Shown here one piece after another: positions 6,623 to 8,750 of a stretch of 8,750 nt of DNA (its first letter is position 1; each line of letters starts with the position of its first letter). Location: the NCBI GenBank assembly GCA_902783295.1, contig CACZQT010000222.1:1-8750 (forward strand), written 5' to 3'. This DNA comes from an uncultured Lachnospiraceae bacterium (GTDB taxonomy: Bacteria > Bacillota > Clostridia > Lachnospirales > Lachnospiraceae). The translations under genes were made by a program, and so were the position numbers. The notes beneath the pieces were generated by a model, which saw only the letters and a list, made by a program, of their open reading frames with translations, was not told the origin of the DNA and did no database searches.

Positions 6623-6652
6623 GAAAATGGAGCCCTGTCCAAGCAAGGCTCC
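6623..6652 (-). terminator. Stem-loop between the two NlpC/P60 genes, possible attenuator
   Basis: On the transcribed (minus) strand the arms GGAGCCTTG and CAGGGCTCC pair over 9 bp around a 6-base loop, with one G-U pair. It starts 10 bases after the stop codon of the 648-residue hydrolase and is followed by ATTTTC, a weak U-tract. It could be a leaky intrinsic terminator or an RNA-stabilising hairpin that sets the ratio of the two hydrolases. The pairing is seen directly and the function is inferred. Confidence 0.55.
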
Positions 6653-6662
6653 TCGATTGGAA

Positions 6663-7079
6663 TCAGTTCGGAACACGCCCGAAGGAATGGAAGTGCTGCC
6701 GCCAGTAGGAATCGTTGAGATTTGCGTATCCCAGCGGACTTCCACAGTGGATCATCATGTTGTTGCCAACATAGATGCCGCAATGGGTAATACCCGCGAC
6801 ACCTTCGCCCATGGTGCCGTCAAAGAATACAATGTCACCTGGCTTTGCCTGACCCTCTGGAACGTTCCGGCAGAGGCTCCGAAGGCCCTTTGCTCCAAGC
6901 TGTCCAGTGTTGTACACGCCGCTGGCTGTAAACACGTAGCAAACAAAGCCAGAACAGTCAAAGCTGGTTTCCGGGCTTACCCCGCCCCAGACGTAGGGAT
7001 AGCCGACATACTTATTGGCTTCTTCCATGAGTTTGGCAAAAGTTGGATCTGCATCCAGCGTTTCCTGGGGGATGTCGTA
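6663..7079. repeat. Diverged tandem duplicate, copy 1 (long gene): NlpC/P60 domain
   Basis: This is the partner of 5894-6310 and codes for residues 511-648 of the long hydrolase. The homology starts sharply at a Y-x-I-P-x-x-x-L-x-x-D-P segment and runs to the C-terminus. The parts upstream of this boundary show no similarity that I can see. Confidence 0.7.
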
Positions 7080-8609
7080 AAGCATAGGATCTGACAGTGG
7101 AACCGCGTGCGGCCCGTCGAAGATCCCTTCCATATTTCCATGCGTTGCCATATACATGGCATACATGCTCATTGTGTGATGGCTCATGCTGACAGCTGGC
7201 AGGTGGGACAAATCCTTGTTCACCATCTTTACGTTACATATGGAATAGGTGTAAGGTACGCTTTCGCCGTTCACCGTCATGTACCGTGTCTGGGTCGAAA
7301 CAGTCTGCGTGACTTCATACTGAAGTTTGAAGTATTCCTCAATCACGGGCAGAGCTGTGTCAATATCCCAGTCCTGTCCATCAAAGTAAGCGGAAATAAT
7401 GGCGATCAGTACATATGGGTTATGCCAGATTTCATCGGCATCCACATGATATTCATCGTAGCCGGGATGATAGCGCTCGTAATTTTCCATTTCATCCTTG
7501 AGCTTTCGTTCTTTTTCCGCATACACCCGTTCAGCTGCGCGAACATCTTCTTCTGTTGCGGGATAGGTACCAATTGCAACAGATTCTATGACGGATTGAG
7601 TCAGTGGCGTGCAGGATTGCAGGCTGCTCATGACGATCAGCAGCAAACCGCCTAAAACGAGAAGGAGCAGAAGAGACGGACGTCGGCGGATAACCTCAAC
7701 GGTTTTCCCGGCGGCATCGCTGACTTTTTCAGCAGCTTTTTCGGCATTTTTCGCCGTACTCTGTACAGTCTTTCCGCTTGTGCCTCTTTTAGCGGCGGCA
7801 TATTCCCGTCGAATAGCCCTTTTTTGCTGCCAGCGGGAATAAGGATTGCTGGTGAATTGCGGATGCTCCTGCTGATATTTCTTTTCCAGCACTTGGATAT
7901 TTGCTTTATCCAGCCGTTTTTCCGCTTTCTTCAGCTGCTTATAGGGCCTCATTTTATGTGCATGATATGCATGATCACCCATCCGCAGCGCTGTCTCAGT
8001 TTTCTGATCAATTTGCAGCACAGCGTCCGCAGCCACATTATCATCCTCGTTGGATTTCACCGCTTGCCTATGAAGCTGATCACCAGCAGTTTTGATGGCC
8101 TTTTTGACAGGATGCGTGAGCTGAGAGGGTTTCTTTGCCTGCGTCTCCTCAAACTTCAGCCGAAGTCCCTTTTTCTTCTCTCCAGGGAGAGGATCAGCAG
8201 ATTGAACAGCATCTGTCGCTGCTTTATGGCTTGGCTTTCCGGCAGTTGGAATACTGGTCAAGTCTGCTGCCTTCCCAGAACCAGCCTTTGCAGGCTTTGG
8301 CTTTTGCCGTGTGTTCTGTACACCAGGCGCTTTGGGATCAGTCTGAATATCCGGCTGATCTGGCATTGAGTATTCAGTGCGGTCTTGCGCAATCTGGATT
8401 TTCGGATTGAAAGCGGCGTCAGGTGCAATGCCATCCTTTTCCTCTGGGGTCAGCTTGAGCCGATAGCGCTTCCTCAGCTTCTTCTTGGCTGCGTCATATC
8501 TATCAGCTGCCTTTTCCGCTTTGGAGACAGGCCGTGTCAGCTCTTCGTTTTCCAGCTCTTCCCTGGAGAATTGAAGCCGGGGAGAATCACGATTCCGATA
8601 TTCGTCCAT
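6663..8609 (-). CDS. Membrane-anchored NlpC/P60 (C40) peptidoglycan hydrolase of the conjugation machinery, CD1108-like
   Basis: This 648-residue protein is likely the wall-degrading enzyme of the ICE T4SS, cutting peptide stems of peptidoglycan to let the mating channel through. Residues 1-309 are hydrophilic, rich in Lys/Arg/Ala, and predicted cytoplasmic. Residues about 311-329 form one membrane helix (a Leu/Val/Gly run), followed at once by a Leu-Gln-Ser-Cys. Residues about 340-500 are an extracytoplasmic linker containing an H-N-P-Y segment near 397, as I recall from CD1108-type ICE proteins. The C-terminal 138 residues are the NlpC/P60 domain, with catalytic Cys552 in DCSGFV, His609 in GITHCGIYVG and His621 in MMIHCG, so the triad looks intact. 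An AAGGTG ribosome site lies 7 bases before the ATG, which overlaps the upstream stop. The neighbours support the T4SS role. The catalytic domain is certain and the exact substrate bond is inferred. Confidence 0.9.
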   Translation of the reverse strand: MDEYRNRDSPRLQFSREELENEELTRPVSKAEKAADRYDAAKKKLRKRYRLKLTPEEKDGIAPDAAFNPKIQIAQDRTEYSMPDQPDIQTDPKAPGVQNTRQKPKPAKAGSGKAADLTSIPTAGKPSHKAATDAVQSADPLPGEKKKGLRLKFEETQAKKPSQLTHPVKKAIKTAGDQLHRQAVKSNEDDNVAADAVLQIDQKTETALRMGDHAYHAHKMRPYKQLKKAEKRLDKANIQVLEKKYQQEHPQFTSNPYSRWQQKRAIRREYAAAKRGTSGKTVQSTAKNAEKAAEKVSDAAGKTVEVIRRRPSLLLLLVLGGLLLIVMSSLQSCTPLTQSVIESVAIGTYPATEEDVRAAERVYAEKERKLKDEMENYERYHPGYDEYHVDADEIWHNPYVLIAIISAYFDGQDWDIDTALPVIEEYFKLQYEVTQTVSTQTRYMTVNGESVPYTYSICNVKMVNKDLSHLPAVSMSHHTMSMYAMYMATHGNMEGIFDGPHAVPLSDPMLYDIPQETLDADPTFAKLMEEANKYVGYPYVWGGVSPETSFDCSGFVCYVFTASGVYNTGQLGAKGLRSLCRNVPEGQAKPGDIVFFDGTMGEGVAGITHCGIYVGNNMMIHCGSPLGYANLNDSYWRQHFHSFGRVPN

Positions 8610-8750
8610 CAGGTATCACCTTCTACATTGTTCTGCGCTTCCGCAGTGTTTTTCTGTGCCTGCGCAGCAAGATACCGTTCCTCCCGGCGGTCGGCTTCTC
8701 CGGCGATCTGCAAAATTGCACAGGTCATGAAGCCGAGGAAACCGGAAACC
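8609..8750 (-). CDS. C-terminal part of a small DUF3789-like membrane protein (partial)
   Basis: An open frame enters from the right edge and stops with a TGA at 8609-8611. The visible 46 residues start VSGFLGFMTCAILQIAGEAD and end in a polar, Ala/Gln/Glu-rich tail. A short hydrophobic stretch followed by an A-G-x-A-D-R-type turn resembles the small single-pass DUF3789-type proteins found in Clostridia ICEs, though that match is from memory and the N-terminus is outside the window. The TGA shares its A with the ATG of the next gene (TGATG), so the two are probably translationally coupled and belong to one operon. Function is unknown. The reading frame is well supported and the family call is tentative. 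Confidence 0.6.
   Translation of the reverse strand, partial: VSGFLGFMTCAILQIAGEADRREERYLAAQAQKNTAEAQNNVEGDT

Noticed and set aside
6596..6745. N-terminal extension of the short hydrolase up to 6745
   Set aside because: It would overlap the upstream hydrolase gene, run through the hairpin, and place 50 residues before a clear signal peptide. The AAGGAG site fits the ATG at 6595.
1..8750. CRISPR array, tRNA, transposase, origin of transfer or promoter
   Set aside because: I saw no regularly spaced short repeats, tRNA-like cloverleaf or transposase motifs. The gaps are too short and hold no convincing -35/-10 pair on the minus strand.

Overview
The window is a stretch of integrative and conjugative element (ICE) DNA, most likely from a gut-type Firmicute of class Clostridia. 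Base composition is moderate to slightly GC-rich. The gene set and order match the accessory part of the type IV secretion (T4SS) module in Tn1549/CTn-like elements: CD1108-type NlpC/P60 protein, DUF4315, DUF4366 (CD1107-type), topoisomerase III, YodL/DUF4316. The family names come from recognised motifs and order, not from a search. The host cannot be narrowed further from the sequence.

All supported genes lie on the minus strand and read from the right edge to the left, densely packed as one apparent operon. In transcription order they are: the C-terminal end of a small membrane-type protein (right edge to 8609); a 648-residue membrane-anchored NlpC/P60 hydrolase (8609-6663); a second, short, secreted NlpC/P60 protein that is a tandem paralogue of the first one's catalytic domain (6595-5891); a DUF4315-type coiled-coil protein (5881-5561); a surface protein with Ig-like modules, Pro/Thr stalks and a C-terminal membrane anchor (5580-4162); a type IA topoisomerase III (4107-1999); a secreted protein with two SH3-like modules and a lipocalin-like C-terminal region (1998-1078); a YodL/DUF4316-type cytoplasmic protein (about 1024-278); and the start of an unrecognised protein running off the left edge (262-1).

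As a working picture, the two peptidoglycan hydrolases open the wall for the mating channel, the coiled-coil and Ig-stalk proteins may assist channel assembly or cell contact, and topoisomerase III handles DNA during transfer or replication. The SH3-like protein may act in the wall, and the YodL/DUF4316 protein is an ICE-typical protein of unknown role. No promoter, origin, tRNA, CRISPR or insertion sequence was seen, and no stretch over 300 bases lacks a gene.

The most unusual structure is regulatory. The only three gaps longer than 20 bases (about 53-67 bases, depending on the starts chosen) each hold a stem-loop that begins 6-10 bases after a stop codon and ends upstream of the next ribosome-binding site. 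Two of the three need a G-U pair to form a full stem on the transcribed strand and have an A-C mismatch on the other strand, which suggests they act in the RNA. The other point of note is the gap-free tandem pair of hydrolase domains, about 57% identical by hand count.
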